64,000 nt of DNA from CAYLLN01 sp036496265 (GTDB taxonomy: Bacteria; Planctomycetota; Planctomycetia; Pirellulales; Pirellulaceae): assembly GCA_036496265.1 (NCBI GenBank), contig DASXLL010000370.1, positions 5,206 through 69,205 on the forward strand. The letters run 5' to 3'. A program made the position numbers and the translations under genes. The notes below the pieces were generated by a model, which saw only the letters and a program-made list of their open reading frames with translations, ran no database searches and was not told the origin of the DNA. Of this stretch, positions 16,805 to 25,373 are shown one piece after another. How positions within the stretch are numbered: position 1 is the stretch's first letter; each line of letters starts with the position of its first letter.

Positions 16805-18391
16805 ATGTACGACCTTCTCTTCACCAACGGCACTGTCATCGACGGCACCGGCGCGCCGCGCATCACCGCCGACGTCGCGGTCACCGGCGACAAAATCGCC
16901 GCCGTCGGCCGCCTCGCCGGCGCCACCGCCCGCCAAACCATCGACTGCAAAAACCGCGTCGTCGCCCCCGGCTTCATCGATGTTCACAACCACAGCGACG
17001 GCTGGATGCTCCTCCACCCGCATCAAACCTGGAAAACGCAGCAGGGCTTCACGACCGAAGTTCTCATGGCCGACGGCATCAGTTATGCCCCCGTCGAAGA
17101 CCACAATTGGCGGCCCTGGCTGCATTACCTTCGCTCGCTCAACGGCCTCGCTCTTTCCGACTATCGCGGCTGGCGCTCCCTCGCCGACTACATGGCCCTG
17201 CTCGACGGCCACAACGTCCAAAACTCCGCCACGCACGTGCCCTACGCCAACGTCCGCACGATGGCCTGCGGCTTCGGCCGCGTCGCCGCGCCCAACGACA
17301 TGCAAATGCGCGAAATCAAAGTCCGTATTCGACAAGGAATGGAGCAAGGCGCCGTCGGCCTCTCCACCGGCCTCGACTATATCGATCAATGCCACGCCTC
17401 CATCGAAGAAATCGCCACCGCTTGCGCGGCGATCCAGCCGTATGACGGCCTCTACGTCACCCACATCCGCTACAAGATCGGCCTCTTGCCCGCGCTCCGC
17501 GAAGCGGTCGAAATCGGCCGCCGCGCCGGCGTGAAAGTCCACATCTCGCACTTGAAGGGCTCAACCGAGCAGGAAGTCCAGCAGGTCCTCGAATTCATCG
17601 ACAACGAGGCGCGTAAGCAAGTCGATTTTTCGTTCGAGTCATATCCTTACCAGCGAGGCTCGACGATGGTCAATTTTCTTTTGCCGTATGAAGTCTGGGA
17701 GGACGGCCCACTGGGCGTCATCAACCACTTGGACCGCCCCGATGTCCGCGCCCATTTTCGCGAAGCCCTCGCTGTTTTCGGTACGCCGCTCTCGCAAATC
17801 CACATCGCTTGGACCGCCGCCCCACGCTGCGAGCACCTTCACGGCATGCCCCTCGACGAATTCGTTCGCCAGACCAACAAATCGGCTGAGGAAGCCCTCA
17901 TCGATCTGCTTATCGACTCCAACCTCGCCACGCTCCTCGTCGCCGGCCCTCCGCTCGACCACCTCGTCGAGCCGCTTTTGAAGCACGACCTCGCCATGCT
18001 TGGCAGCGACGGCATCTACTTTGCCAACGGCCACGTCCATCCCCGTGTCTATGGCTCCGCAGGCCGCTGGCTCGGCCCCCTCGTCCGCGACCGCAAGGTG
18101 TTTTCGCTCGAAGAAGCCGTCCACAAGCTCAGCGGCCGCTCAGCCGCCCGCTTCGGCCTCCCTAACCGCGGAATCATCCGCGAAGGGGCGTTCGCCGACT
18201 TAGTTGTGTTCGATCCCACGACCATCACCGACCACGCTACCTACGAACAACCGACCAAACCTTGCGCCGGCATCGACCACGTCGTCATCAACGGCCAAGT
18301 CATCGTCACCAACGGCCAGCCGGCAAAATTGCCTTCCGAGGGCGCGCTTAGCGGGAAATATTTACGCCGCGGTAGCCACTTACAGCTATGA
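16805..18391 (+). CDS. N-acyl-D-amino-acid deacylase (D-aminoacylase family amidohydrolase)
   Basis: A 528-residue amidohydrolase that would release D-amino acids from N-acyl-D-amino acids, a possible step in recycling of peptidoglycan-type material. N-terminal beta-sandwich motif DLLFTNGTVIDGTGAPR, the metal-binding PGFIDVHNHSDGW (HxH), the GSDGIYFANGHVHPR motif, which supplies the catalytic Asp, and the C-terminal sandwich RGIIREGAFADLVVFDP are in the family order. No signal peptide, so cytoplasmic. The ATG directly follows a heptamer repeat and no Shine-Dalgarno is visible. Family members also include dihydroorotase-like enzymes, so the substrate is provisional. Confidence 0.88.
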   Translation: MYDLLFTNGTVIDGTGAPRITADVAVTGDKIAAVGRLAGATARQTIDCKNRVVAPGFIDVHNHSDGWMLLHPHQTWKTQQGFTTEVLMADGISYAPVEDHNWRPWLHYLRSLNGLALSDYRGWRSLADYMALLDGHNVQNSATHVPYANVRTMACGFGRVAAPNDMQMREIKVRIRQGMEQGAVGLSTGLDYIDQCHASIEEIATACAAIQPYDGLYVTHIRYKIGLLPALREAVEIGRRAGVKVHISHLKGSTEQEVQQVLEFIDNEARKQVDFSFESYPYQRGSTMVNFLLPYEVWEDGPLGVINHLDRPDVRAHFREALAVFGTPLSQIHIAWTAAPRCEHLHGMPLDEFVRQTNKSAEEALIDLLIDSNLATLLVAGPPLDHLVEPLLKHDLAMLGSDGIYFANGHVHPRVYGSAGRWLGPLVRDRKVFSLEEAVHKLSGRSAARFGLPNRGIIREGAFADLVVFDPTTITDHATYEQPTKPCAGIDHVVINGQVIVTNGQPAKLPSEGALSGKYLRRGSHLQL

Positions 18392-18439
18392 TGACAATTT
18401 GCTGGTTTCGCTTGCTCCTTGATTCTGAATCATGGCAGA

Positions 18440-20527
18440 ATGGCGGCCACGATGTCGCTAGCCAGCAATAAGTCGGACGATTCAACATATGCGCGCGATG
18501 TGATCGCTCTGCTTGCGCCACCGAAGTCGCCGGGCGAGATTGGCCGTCTCGGGCCATATCCGATCTTGAAGCTGCTTGGTTCGGGCGGAATGGGTGCGGT
18601 GTTCCTGGCCCAAGACGAGCAATTGCAACGTCAGATCGCCATCAAAGTTATGAAGCCGGGTTTGGCGGCCTCACCCGAAGAACGCCACCGGTTCCTTCGC
18701 GAAGCGCGGGCCGTGGCTGCGCTTAACAACGACAACATCGTGAAGATTTATCATGTGGGCGGCGACCACGGCTCACCCTGGCTGGCTATGGAATTGCTCG
18801 AAGGCGAGTCACTGAAGACGCGATTAGACCAGCACGGACGATTGGATGTCTTAGAGGCGGTAAAAATTGGGCGGCAGATTGCTGAAGCTTTAGCTGCCGC
18901 GCATTTGCGTGGCCTTATACATCGCGATATCAAACCGGAAAACGTATGGTTGGAAATGGCGAACGCACCGCGTAAGCGCTCCGCTGGTGTGTCTTCACCA
19001 AAGACTAGCGTCGCCTTTCAGGACGAAACTGCTCCTTTACACGAGTGCTCAGCCTTCCACTGGGATCGTGTCAAGGTGCTTGATTTCGGCCTGGCACGTC
19101 TCGATTCCGACGATGTCCAGATCACGCGGTCCGGATTTATAGTTGGCACTCCTGGGTATATGGCGCCTGAGCAAGCCCGTGGAGATGACGTTGATGCGCG
19201 GTGCGATCTGTTTAGCCTTGGCTGCGTGATGTATCGAATGCTCGCTGGCTTTGCCCCGTTCCGTGGCAAAGACACGATGGCAGTGCTCGCAGCCCTCGCG
19301 ACACACACACCGCCGCCGATTGGCGATCAATCGCCCGACATTCCTGCGGCTCTCAGTGATTTGATTGCCAAACTCGTAGCCAAAGAGCCAGAGTTTCGAC
19401 CGTCGTCCGCTGACCAAATTGCCAAATCACTCGCAGTTATCGAAATCGCGTGTGCCAAGTCCTCAACCCCAAATCCCAATCCCGTCGATCCCGTAGCCGC
19501 AACCATGGAGTTGGCTTCCACGACGGAGTTATTTCCTTCACGACGCAAGCCCTATCGCCACGCAATCTTTCTGGCAATGGCAGCGACAGTCATATGCGGC
19601 ACACTCGGCATCGTTGCTTTCTTTCAGCCGCCTCGCGGCGAAATCGTCGTTGAACTTGGCGATGGCGTTCCAGCCGACGACGTCAAGATAGAAGTAGAGG
19701 GCAATGGCGAATTAAAAACCGCGGATCCCAGAAGCGGTTGGAGAATCTCCACTCGCGAAGGCACCTACAACGTTCATGTGGAAGGAGCCACTGACCGATT
19801 TGACATCGACCAGAACATCATTTCCGTTCGCCCCCGCGAAGCAACACGCGTCAAAGTAACCCTCAAACCAACGAATATGACCGCGAACGATGTGACCTTT
19901 CCCAACGCATCTTCACCGCGAGATTCTCGACTGTTAGGAGACTCGCAGCGATTTGTTACTAAACCTAATCCTACCACTGCGTCTGAACATTGGCTTTCAC
20001 TTTTCAATGGAACTGATACAAGAAGCTTGATATTCAAAGACAACGGCGGAAGACCGTGGATGCTGGACCACGGTCTTTTGGTTGGGGGACCCGCAATTGG
20101 AAATGAAACGGTTACCATGACGTCACTTCAATCGAGTTTCAAGAACTTTCACCTCCGGCTCGAGGCCAATATGACCGGCGAGCTACTCGGTTGGGTTGTT
20201 GTTCGAGTTACTAATGATCGCAATGACCGTCGCTATCGTGTGCGACTGGGAAGCGGTGATCTCATTTTTCAAACGAAATCGAAGTCAGGGCCTCGCCTCC
20301 CTCAACGTTTACAGGGCGGTCAATCGCTCAGCGTGATAAAGGCCGGCGAGTGGTTCTCACAAGAGGTAATCGCTATCGACGACGAGATCACGGTCATCGT
20401 CAACCAAAAGGAGATTCTTCGGTATCAGGATCGAAGTCACCATTTACCTTCGGGTGCCGTCGCGGTCAGTTGCGGGAAGGGCACCACGATGCAAGTTCGA
20501 AAAGTCGAGATCAAGGAACTGCCTTAG
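18440..20527 (+). CDS. transmembrane Ser/Thr protein kinase with C-terminal DUF1080-like domain
   Basis: About 695 residues. The Hanks-type kinase domain (about 35-330) has the glycine loop LGSGGMGAVF, the lysine strand IAIKVMKPG, HRDIKPENVW, DFGLARL and GTPGYMAPEQ; all key residues are present. An unusual 35-residue insert rich in charged residues separates the catalytic loop from DFG. A transmembrane helix at about 375-395 (IFLAMAATVICGTLGIVAFF) leads to a periplasmic part whose end (ASEHWLSLFNGTDTRSL, HLRLEANMTGELLGWVVVR) resembles the DUF1080/3-keto-disaccharide hydrolase jelly-roll that binds sugars. Such a receptor kinase may sense carbohydrate. ATG is chosen; an upstream TTG and a later ATG (four codons on) are alternatives. 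A hairpin terminator follows. Confidence 0.85.
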   Translation: MAATMSLASNKSDDSTYARDVIALLAPPKSPGEIGRLGPYPILKLLGSGGMGAVFLAQDEQLQRQIAIKVMKPGLAASPEERHRFLREARAVAALNNDNIVKIYHVGGDHGSPWLAMELLEGESLKTRLDQHGRLDVLEAVKIGRQIAEALAAAHLRGLIHRDIKPENVWLEMANAPRKRSAGVSSPKTSVAFQDETAPLHECSAFHWDRVKVLDFGLARLDSDDVQITRSGFIVGTPGYMAPEQARGDDVDARCDLFSLGCVMYRMLAGFAPFRGKDTMAVLAALATHTPPPIGDQSPDIPAALSDLIAKLVAKEPEFRPSSADQIAKSLAVIEIACAKSSTPNPNPVDPVAATMELASTTELFPSRRKPYRHAIFLAMAATVICGTLGIVAFFQPPRGEIVVELGDGVPADDVKIEVEGNGELKTADPRSGWRISTREGTYNVHVEGATDRFDIDQNIISVRPREATRVKVTLKPTNMTANDVTFPNASSPRDSRLLGDSQRFVTKPNPTTASEHWLSLFNGTDTRSLIFKDNGGRPWMLDHGLLVGGPAIGNETVTMTSLQSSFKNFHLRLEANMTGELLGWVVVRVTNDRNDRRYRVRLGSGDLIFQTKSKSGPRLPQRLQGGQSLSVIKAGEWFSQEVIAIDDEITVIVNQKEILRYQDRSHHLPSGAVAVSCGKGTTMQVRKVEIKELP

Positions 20528-20568
20528 GTTGAGATCAATAGTTCCCAGAATTCGATCAAGAAATGCAA

Positions 20569-20602
20569 AACGGCACGATTCCAGCGAAGGAATCGCGCCG
20601 TT
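20569..20602 (+). terminator. hairpin terminator after the kinase gene
   Basis: AACGGCACGATTCC pairs with GGAATCGCGCCGTT (one G-U) around an AGCGAA loop, 41 bases after the stop. The tract after it is only moderately T-rich (TGCTTGCC), so strength is uncertain. Confidence 0.6.
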
Positions 20603-20634
20603 TGCTTGCCAATCGCTCCCGAACGGAGTCTTGT

Positions 20635-20663
20635 CGTAGGATAGGCGTCTCGCCTGTCCTCAG
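20635..20663. repeat. dispersed GGATAGGC...GCCTGTCC hairpin
   Basis: GGATAGGC and GCCTGTCC flank a short GTCTC core in the gap between the kinase gene and the convergent SHD1 gene. It is a member of the family also seen at 36493, 45031, 45658, 56722, 58095 and 59983. Confidence 0.7.
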
Positions 20664-20681
20664 TAGTTCTTTATTAAGCGG

Positions 20682-21989
20682 CTACGGCAGAATCGCAATG
20701 ATTCCCAGCGCGGCCATCGTCTCGGTCGCGGCCCCGCGGAGCGACAGGGGGAACGGCGGAATCATCCAGGGAGCACAACTGCCGGGACGGTAATAGCCCA
20801 GAGCATATTGGCATTCCGTCGGCGGGTTGATGCCCATCCGGTAGGGCAGCAAGGCCAGGTTCATCACAAAGTGGCAGCCACTGAGGATCGGCTGACGCAC
20901 CGGGCCGGCCGTGTGACCGTAGCGTTCGAGCTGCACTTCTTCGAAGTATAGCGGCTTATGGCAGACCGCCGACGCCTGGTAGTGGAACGAGCTCGCCAGC
21001 CAGGTCCGCTCCTGCGTCCGCAGGCCGCCCAGCGGGCATTCAGGGGGCAGCCGCCACCAGGCGGTGATATAGCACAGGCCATCCTCGCCGAGTTCACTGA
21101 CCGATAGCCGCTGCTCCTTGCCGGCATCATCGACGATGACCACGGCGTTATTGCTGAGCGAGAGCATCTTGCCGGTGGCTACCACACGGCCGCGGCGGTC
21201 GGTCCACGAGCGCGTTTCCAACAGCCGCAGCTTGTCCGCCCGATCCGCCTCGTCCTCTTCGGCCGTCAAATCGGGGTTAAAGCGCGGCGTGATGTCGAGC
21301 GAGATGTTGCGGATCGAATCGGAAAGCAGCCGATCGCGAAACGCGTGGCAGTTCGTCTCCAAATCGCAGCAATTACGGTCGTTATAAACGCGGTCGCAGG
21401 GTGCTGAAGGGACTGAACTGCGCTCGAAGGGTTCCGCGCCATAGGGCGACTGATAAGAGCCGCTCGGGGCGCTCCGGGCGCCGCCTGGTTGCTGGGCCAC
21501 CGTCATCGCGGGCGGCTCGATGCTAGGAGCAGCCCGTCGCACCGGCGAAAATCGCCCTGGCGCCGGCAACTCCTCAACGGTCGCTTCCGCCTGCGTCGGC
21601 TGAAGCACCAATTCCGGCTCCGCCTTGGGCTTCCGATCCCCAAACGGATCATTGAACGGATTGGCATACTGAGCCTGCTTCACGCTCGGATCGATCCGCG
21701 TAATATTCCACCCGGCTGAAGCTTGCGGCTTCGATTGCCACCGCAGCACATTGGAATCGCCAGCCGCGTCTTCGATCGGCCGGGCGTCCACATTCTGCGG
21801 CAACGTTTGCGGCTCCGCCGACTGTGCCAATACGATTGAGCACCAACTCAAAGAAATCGCTGCGCATACGTTCGGCAGGAGTCGCCCGCCAGGAGACAGG
21901 AGACACGCGACAGGAGACGGCACGGACAGCACCCCTGTCCCCTGTCCCCTGTCCCCTGTCTCCTCGTCCTCAGTCCGCCTTACCATCAT
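20682..21989 (-). CDS. secreted SHD1-type protein
   Basis: A protein of about 435 residues. After a predicted signal peptide (LPNVCAAISLSWCSIVLAQS) comes a proline-rich region with an NPFNDPFGDRKPK motif, then at about 270-340 a domain RSWTDRRGRVVATGKMLSLS...VSELGEDGLCYI that follows the planctomycete SLA1-homology-1 (SHD1) pattern of a small beta barrel. The C-terminal third is cysteine-containing and ends near IIAILP. The N-terminal dozen residues or so are encoded by a heptamer repeat (EETGDRGQGTG) and sit upstream of the signal peptide, so the true start is unsettled: ATG at 21989 overlaps the guaB stop; a GTG or CTG nearer the signal peptide is possible. Function unknown. Confidence 0.72.
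   Translation of the reverse strand: MMVRRTEDEETGDRGQGTGVLSVPSPVACLLSPGGRLLPNVCAAISLSWCSIVLAQSAEPQTLPQNVDARPIEDAAGDSNVLRWQSKPQASAGWNITRIDPSVKQAQYANPFNDPFGDRKPKAEPELVLQPTQAEATVEELPAPGRFSPVRRAAPSIEPPAMTVAQQPGGARSAPSGSYQSPYGAEPFERSSVPSAPCDRVYNDRNCCDLETNCHAFRDRLLSDSIRNISLDITPRFNPDLTAEEDEADRADKLRLLETRSWTDRRGRVVATGKMLSLSNNAVVIVDDAGKEQRLSVSELGEDGLCYITAWWRLPPECPLGGLRTQERTWLASSFHYQASAVCHKPLYFEEVQLERYGHTAGPVRQPILSGCHFVMNLALLPYRMGINPPTECQYALGYYRPGSCAPWMIPPFPLSLRGAATETMAALGIIAILP
21892..21970. repeat. CTGTCCC/AGGAGACAGG heptamer array
   Basis: Word copies in both orientations: AGGAGAC/ACAGGAG on the left and four CTGTCCC units on the right, about 50 bases apart, able to fold on each other. It lies in the 5' part of the SHD1 gene and reaches the guaB stop. 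CTGTCCC recurs at 40869-40905. Confidence 0.8.
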
Positions 21990-23454
21990 GGTATTCGGGG
22001 CTGTAGTTCGGTGCTTCCTGCGTAATAGCAATGTCATGGGGGTGGCTCTCCCGCACGCTGGCGGCTGAGATTTGTATGAACCGCGTATCCGTACGCAGCT
22101 CGTCAATCGTTCGTGTTCCGCAATAACCCATGCCGGCACGCAACCCGCCGACAAGCTGATAGACGAAATCGGAGAGCGGCCCTTTGAACGGGACGCGTCC
22201 TTCGATTCCCTCTGGGACCAGCTTGCCGGTTCCCCCGTTGCTGTCGGCCTGGCGATATCGTTCGCTCGATCCTTTCACCATCGCACCGAGGCTACCCATC
22301 CCGCGATAAGCTTTGAACGTGCGGCCTTGGTACAAAATCGTCTTGCCCGGACTTTCGGCCAGGCCGGCAAACAATCCGCCGATCATCACGCAATGTGCGC
22401 CGGCGGCGATCGCCTTGGTTATGTCACCGGAAAAACGAATCCCGCCGTCGGCAATGATCGGCGTGTTGTTCGCCTTCGCGGCTTGGGCGGCTTCATAAAT
22501 CGCCGTGATCTGCGGCACGCCCACGCCGCTGATCACGCGGGTCGTGCAAATCGACCCCGGACCAATTCCGACTTTCACGGCGTCGGCGCCGGCGGCAATC
22601 AAGGCTTTAGCGCCATCGCCGGTTGCCACATTCCCCGCGATGACGTCGATATTGTCCCAACGTTTTTTCAGCTCGCGAACCGTCTCGACTACGTTCTTCG
22701 AGTGGCCATGAGCCGAATCGACCACCAGCACGTCCACGCCAGTCGAAATCAGGCTGCTGGCACGCTCGTAGTCATGCACACCCACCGCCGCGCCGACACG
22801 CAGTCTCCCTAGCTTGTCCATGCAAGCATGGGGAAACCGCTTCATCATGTCGATGTCGCGGATGGTGATAATGCCGGTCAGGCAATATGTATCGTCAACC
22901 AAGAGCAACTTCTCGACCTTTTTAGCCGTCAAAATTCTCTCAGCTTCCTCAAGTGTCACAGTTCCCCGCGCCGTAACGAGGTTATCCTTCGTCATCACCT
23001 CGCGAATCGGCTGCTTGCTGTTCTCCAAAAACCGCAAATCCCGCCGCGTGAGAATTCCCACCAGCTTGTTGCTAGCATCGGTGATCGGAAACCCGCTCAC
23101 GTTCTTCGTCTTCATCATCGCCTGCGCCGTGCTCACCGGATCCTCCGGCCGCAACGTCACCGGATCGGTAATGATGCCATTCGCCGACCGCTTCACCTTA
23201 TTCACTTCATCCGTCTGCAGCTCCACCGACATGTTCTTATGAATGATCCCAATCCCACCCTCCTTCGCCAGCGCAATCGCCATCTCATGTTCCGTCACCG
23301 TGTCCATCGGTGAGCTCAGCAGCGGAATGTTGATCGAAATCCGCTTCGTCAGCCGCGTCGCCACACTACAATCCGCCGGCACGATCTCACTAAACCGCGG
23401 CTCCAAGAGTACATCGTCGAACGTGATCGCGTTGCGAATGAGTTTGTCTTGCAT
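21970..23454 (-). CDS. guaB: inosine-5'-monophosphate dehydrogenase
   Basis: IMPDH oxidises IMP to XMP with NAD+, the committed step to GMP. The 494-residue length is normal. The N-terminus ITFDDVLLEP is canonical, a CBS pair occupies about residues 95-215, and the catalytic loop GIGPGSICTTRVISGVGVPQ holds the thioimidate cysteine (about 305), followed by the flap region (MGSLGAMVKGSSERYRQ). The ATG was chosen because GGAGG sits six bases upstream and the homologous start is MxDKLIRNAITFDD. The upstream 5' extension is not supported. The stop overlaps the start candidates of the following SHD1 gene. Function is well supported. Confidence 0.97.
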   Translation of the reverse strand: MQDKLIRNAITFDDVLLEPRFSEIVPADCSVATRLTKRISINIPLLSSPMDTVTEHEMAIALAKEGGIGIIHKNMSVELQTDEVNKVKRSANGIITDPVTLRPEDPVSTAQAMMKTKNVSGFPITDASNKLVGILTRRDLRFLENSKQPIREVMTKDNLVTARGTVTLEEAERILTAKKVEKLLLVDDTYCLTGIITIRDIDMMKRFPHACMDKLGRLRVGAAVGVHDYERASSLISTGVDVLVVDSAHGHSKNVVETVRELKKRWDNIDVIAGNVATGDGAKALIAAGADAVKVGIGPGSICTTRVISGVGVPQITAIYEAAQAAKANNTPIIADGGIRFSGDITKAIAAGAHCVMIGGLFAGLAESPGKTILYQGRTFKAYRGMGSLGAMVKGSSERYRQADSNGGTGKLVPEGIEGRVPFKGPLSDFVYQLVGGLRAGMGYCGTRTIDELRTDTRFIQISAASVRESHPHDIAITQEAPNYSPEYHDGKAD

Positions 23455-23466
23455 CAATGCCTCCGT

Positions 23467-23577
23467 GTAGGTCCAGCCTGCCGGGCGGGACCTGAACTGC
23501 CGATTCAACCCACCATCACCGTTTAACCGCCGCGTCCACGCGGCGGTTTTGGGAGGGCGAGGCTCCCGCCGAGCCAA
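23467..23577. repeat. three adjacent hairpin repeats upstream of guaB
   Basis: From left to right: GTAGGTCCAGC...GGGCGGGACCT, the perfect stem CCGCCGCGT/ACGCGGCGG at 23527-23546, and GGGAGGGCGAGGCTCCCGCC at 23551-23577. Relatives of the first lie at 55765-55850 and of the third at 45690-45725. The 437-base gap between guaB and the transposase holds no gene. Confidence 0.75.
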
Positions 23578-23647
23578 ATTTTGGATGAATCTTGAATTAT
23601 GTCCCGATTTGGCACGGCAGGGCAGGGGGTTGGCAAAACATGACTGC

Positions 23648-23820
23648 TTCACGTCGTGAAACAAGGGCTGTAAGCCCACCGGCTTGCCGCAACGCGGCAA
23701 CCTTCGTCAGCCTAGGGCAACGCCCTAGGTCAACGGGGCCACAAATCCCACGTTATATTTTCCCAACCCCCAACGGGGCGAAATCGCGTTTCGGAAAACG
23801 ACATTAACCGCGACCAAATC
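23648..23820. repeat. left hairpin comb of the REP-associated transposase
   Basis: Five short stems follow one another: TTCACG/CGTGAA, GGGCT/AGCCC, TTGCCGC/GCGGCAA, CCTAGGG/CCCTAGG and CCCC/GGGG (within CCCCAACGGGGC). The comb ends in CCGCGACCAAATC, 71 bases before the tnpA start; the same 13 bases occur beyond the gene at 24534-24546. The CCCCAACGGGGC word is the reverse complement of the one at 24379-24390. No protein-coding sequence is seen here. Confidence 0.75.
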
Positions 23821-23891
23821 TACCTACCGAACGACGCAATCTATTTCTATTTCCTGCTTGCCACATTCGCGACAACCACGACGGGTAAAAA

Positions 23892-24347
23892 ATGCCCCAA
23901 TCCCTCGCCCGCGTCCTAATCCACATCGTCTTCTCCACCAAAAACCGCGAACCCCTCCTCCGCGACAAATCGATCCGCGGCGAACTCCACGCCTACACGC
24001 TTACTATCCTCAACTCCCTCGAATGTCCGTCCTTAGAAATCAATAGCGTCGCCGACCACATCCACATCCTCTGCGTCCTCTCCCGAAAAATCGCACTCAT
24101 GAACCTGATCGAAGGGATCAAAACCAGCACCTCCAAATGGATCAAAACCAAAGGCCGCGATTATCGCGGCTTCCACTGGCAACGCGGCTACGGCGCATTT
24201 TCCGTCAGCGAATCCAAAGCCCCCGAAGTCAAACGATATATCCAGCGCCAAGAAGAACATCACCGCCGCCTCACCTACCAAGACGAATTCCGCGCCCTCT
24301 GCGACAAACACGGCCTGCCCATCGACGAACGATACGTGTGGGACTAA
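23892..24347 (+). CDS. REP-associated Y1 transposase (RAYT / IS200-IS605-type TnpA)
   Basis: A 151-residue Y1 HUH nuclease. The HUH motif is DHIHIL (His56, His58), and the catalytic tyrosine is Tyr116 in KRYIQRQEEHH; both are intact. The first strand RVLIHIVFSTKNR and the end RYVWD are typical of the family. The gene is flanked by combs of short hairpins on both sides, the arrangement by which RAYTs are thought to mobilise REP sequences rather than themselves. No IS605 TnpB is present. ATG start, no clear Shine-Dalgarno. Probably active or recently so. Confidence 0.9.
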   Translation: MPQSLARVLIHIVFSTKNREPLLRDKSIRGELHAYTLTILNSLECPSLEINSVADHIHILCVLSRKIALMNLIEGIKTSTSKWIKTKGRDYRGFHWQRGYGAFSVSESKAPEVKRYIQRQEEHHRRLTYQDEFRALCDKHGLPIDERYVWD

Positions 24348-24378
24348 CGCCTCAACGTCGGCGTGCCGCACCCAGCGC

Positions 24379-24546
24379 GCCCCGTTGGGGCTTGTAACGA
24401 TTTACACGCGATCATCGTCCCAGGCCGACGCTCCGCTTGGCCTGGGCTAACGAAGGTAGGCCCCTTGGGCCTGCAAACAGAAGAGCCCGTGCGCGACAGT
24501 AACAGCGCGCCGAGCAATCACCTATAAACTTATCCGCGACCAAATC
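24379..24546. repeat. right hairpin comb of the REP-associated transposase
   Basis: Three stems: CCCC/GGGG in GCCCCGTTGGGG (reverse complement of the left comb's word), CCCAGGCC/GGCCTGGG around a 12-base loop (24419-24446), and AGGCCC/GGGCCT (24458-24472). It closes with the second copy of CCGCGACCAAATC. The remaining gap to 24638 is AT-rich and holds no gene. Confidence 0.75.
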
Positions 24547-24638
24547 AGTCGAGCATGATTATGCCAATAACGAATTCTATTTCAACAACATTCTCCCTAT
24601 GGAAACGTATTTCAGGGGCACTAATCGAAGAATGGACA

Positions 24639-25244
24639 CTACTGATACCGCCCTTCGCGGTTGATGCGGGCGAAGACGTCGTTGAGGACCCAGTGGAAGA
24701 CACAGAGATGAATACTCTCGACCATCCCCATGTCATCCAGCTCAACATGTAACCCATGCTGCTGCATCTGCTTGAGCTTGCCGCCGCTGTAGCCGGTGAG
24801 GCCGAAGGTGGTTAAGCCGTGGCGGTTGGCCCAATCGACGGCAGTGAGGATGTTGGGGCTGTTGCCGCTGCCGCTGATGGCGAGCAGGAGGTCGCCTTTG
24901 GAGCCGTAGTTCATGAGCTGCTGGAGGAAGATTTGGTCGTAGCCGCAGTCGTTGCCAACCGCGAGGAGCCAGCCGGCGTTATCGGTGAGGCTAAGAACCT
25001 TCAGCCGCTGTTTCAATTCGTCGTTCAGATCCTCCGGCCGTAGCGAGCTTTTACCAAGGTCTTCGGCCATGTGACTCGCCGTCGTCCCACTGCCGCCATT
25101 GCCGATGATGAACACGAAGCGGCCGTTTTTCCAGGCATCAAAAACGAGGTCGGCCCATTTTTGGATATCGGCCTGATTGAGCCGCGACACTTCGCGATTG
25201 AGGCGATCGAGATACGACGGCAGGTTGAGGGTGGCGCCGAGCAT
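24639..25244 (-). CDS. SIS-domain sugar-phosphate isomerase (GmhA-like)
   Basis: A 201-residue SIS protein. Residues 46-62 (IGNGGSGTTASHMAEDL) and LLAISGSGNSPNILTAV form the phosphate-binding site. The family converts sedoheptulose-7-phosphate to D-glycero-heptose-7-phosphate (GmhA) or does related ketose isomerisation. GmhA proper normally has GNGGSAADAQH; here the TTASHMAED variant suggests another SIS clade, so the substrate is left open. It is preceded by heptamer repeats and ends 93 bases from the transposase hairpins. Confidence 0.82.
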   Translation of the reverse strand: MLGATLNLPSYLDRLNREVSRLNQADIQKWADLVFDAWKNGRFVFIIGNGGSGTTASHMAEDLGKSSLRPEDLNDELKQRLKVLSLTDNAGWLLAVGNDCGYDQIFLQQLMNYGSKGDLLLAISGSGNSPNILTAVDWANRHGLTTFGLTGYSGGKLKQMQQHGLHVELDDMGMVESIHLCVFHWVLNDVFARINREGRYQ

Positions 25245-25250
25245 GAGTTA

Positions 25251-25343
25251 AAAGTCCAAAGTCTAAAGTCCGAGGTCCAAAGTTGAAGATTTGATGCGTG
25301 CTTGCCTCAACTACTGTGTACTGAGTGCCTAGTACTGAGTACA
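25251..25343. repeat. CCAAAGT array and TACTGAG half-palindrome
   Basis: 25251-25284 holds four words of the CCAAAGT/CTAAAGT/GTCCGAG type; 25313-25343 holds TACTGTG, TACTGAG, TGCCTAG, TACTGAG, TACAG. Both word families also occur near 2.3-3.6 kb. They fill the gap between the SIS gene and the MFS gene. Confidence 0.75.
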
Positions 25344-25373
25344 GAGGATGGCTTAAAGCAAATATTTCCACCG

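Noticed and set aside
23455..23700. Long N-terminal extension of guaB
   Set aside because: The 82 extra codons run through hairpin repeats and lack similarity to IMPDH; GGAGG lies before the internal ATG.
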